The notes under the pieces: model-generated
Told to the model about the DNA's origin: nothing
Seen by the model: the letters and a program-made list of their open reading frames with translations, nothing else
Database searches by the model: none
Origin: Ligustrum vulgare
Lineage: Eukaryota > Streptophyta > Magnoliopsida > Lamiales > Oleaceae
Length of the DNA stretch: 64,000 bases
Direction of reading: 5' to 3'
Assembly: GCA_963555705.1 (NCBI GenBank)
Contig: OY743180.1
Span: 42,564,129-42,628,128 of the forward strand
In this document: positions 63,264-64,000 of the stretch, piece after piece
Layout: each line of letters begins with the position of its first letter
Numbering within the stretch: the stretch's first letter is position 1
Translations under genes and position numbers: made by a program

Positions 63264-64000
63264 CCTTCAAAGAGGAAAAAATGAGAGAGATCGAATTTTG
63301 GAGAACCAAAAATAGATTAAAAATATGAAAAAACGAATCAATACCTACAAAATAAATGAAGAACACGAAAACTCCATCAATCAGCCGGGATCGGCACAAG
63401 AACGATGATGATCAGAACGGTCGACTGTCCTTCAAAGAGGAAAAAATGAGTGAGATGGAATTTTGGAGAACCAAAAAATAAATTAAAAGTATGAAAAAAC
63501 GAATCAATTCCTACAAAATAAATGAAGAACGCGAAAACTCGAGCAATCAGCGGGGATCGGCACAAGAACGATGATGATCGGAACGGTCGACAAGAATTCG
63601 GAGCCGCACAGAGAGGAATTCTTAGGGTTTTAAGGAAAATCAAATAGAATTTGACATAACGTGTCCAGCTAAAATTACGGACAGCCCAAACAATTCCATG
63701 CAAAGCATGGAGTTTGGATTCCGGAACTTAACAGTTAACACCAAAATACAGCGTTTGAGAAGTAACTTCGAGCTTCAACTCAACAAACAAATCGACAATC
63801 AACTTCTTCCGTTATCCTCTAATGCAACAAATTTTCCTTCAAAGAGGAAAAAATGAGAGAGATTGAATTTCGGAGAATCAAAAATAGATTAAAAATATGA
63901 AAAAACGAATCAATACCTACAAAATAAATGAAGAACACGAAAACTCCATCAATCAGCCGGGATCGGCACAAGAACGATGATGATCGGAACGGTCGAAAAG
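63264..64000. repeat. R4 HOR, partial 3-mer at window end
   Basis: Starts: 63264S, 63429, 63836 (cut at 64000). The last monomer is identified as L of subclass A* because it reads GGTCGAAAAG at the very end, where S would read GGTCGACT. The array continues beyond the window. Confidence 0.92.

Larger units (their letters stand above)
1..64000. repeat. Satellite DNA array, L/S dimorphic monomers
   Basis: Every part of the window aligns to a 406-407-bp monomer (L) or its 165-166-bp deletion derivative (S). All copies are head-to-tail in one direction. About 222 monomer starts, marked by the box CCTTCAAAGAGG or close variants, were located by hand: about 114 L and 108 S. No stretch of unique sequence, transposon terminus or tRNA/rRNA-like segment interrupts the array, and the array runs off both ends of the window. 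The organisation into multimeric higher-order repeats is typical of centromeric or other heterochromatic satellites. The chromosomal location cannot be read from the sequence. Plant origin is inferred from the telo-box and site II motifs inside L. Confidence 0.97.

Noticed and set aside
1..64000. CRISPR array
   Set aside because: Repeat units are 165-407 bp with no short conserved repeats and unique spacers. Whole units are similar, as in satellites.
1..64000. rDNA intergenic spacer subrepeats
   Set aside because: Promoter-like motifs and length variation raised this, but no 18S, 5.8S, 25S or 5S sequence appears in 64 kb and the HOR structure is too long.

Overview
The whole 64 kb window is one uninterrupted tandem satellite DNA array. 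I see no protein gene, RNA gene, transposon or unique sequence anywhere, on either strand. Monomers were phased by hand on the box CCTTCAAAGAGG. They come in two lengths: a long form L (406-407 bp) and a short form S (165-166 bp). S is L with one internal 241-bp deletion. I count about 114 L and 108 S, all head-to-tail in the same orientation. The sequence is AT-rich with A-tracts on the + strand.

The organism is a eukaryote, most likely a flowering plant. That is inference, from centromere- or heterochromatin-style higher-order repeats (HORs) and from plant-type promoter motifs inside L: a telo-box AAACCCTAA, related to the plant telomere repeat TTTAGGG, and a site II TGGGCT. I cannot name the species or assign the array to a centromere rather than another heterochromatic block.

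Layout. R1 (1-11,310) has long HORs, including a 3,673-bp 12-mer present twice in tandem and a 4,082-bp offset duplication. R2 (11,311-27,964) has a 3,598-bp 13-mer in two full copies plus an older partial copy, with a mosaic interruption at 17,438-20,768. R3a (27,965-32,390) has a 2,213-bp 9-mer present twice. R3b (32,391-51,537) has a compact S-L-S-S-L 5-mer of 1,309-1,310 bp, with 1,882-bp and 2,454-bp versions made by adding S+L pairs of 572 bp. R4 (51,538-64,000) has an S-L-L 3-mer of 977-978 bp, four of which form a 3,910-bp unit present twice in tandem.

Monomer subclasses are named by leader. A reads GAGAGAGATCGAAT, B reads GAGTGAGATGGAAT, and C reads GATAGAGATCGAAT. A' is an A leader with CCTAATAAAATAAATG. 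A* is an A-leader L whose SalI site GTCGAC has become GTCGAA. Subclasses change with region, so the window records successive local amplifications rather than one homogeneous array. Open frames of 61-141 codons recur on the minus strand, but they are by-products of the repeat and are not annotated as genes.
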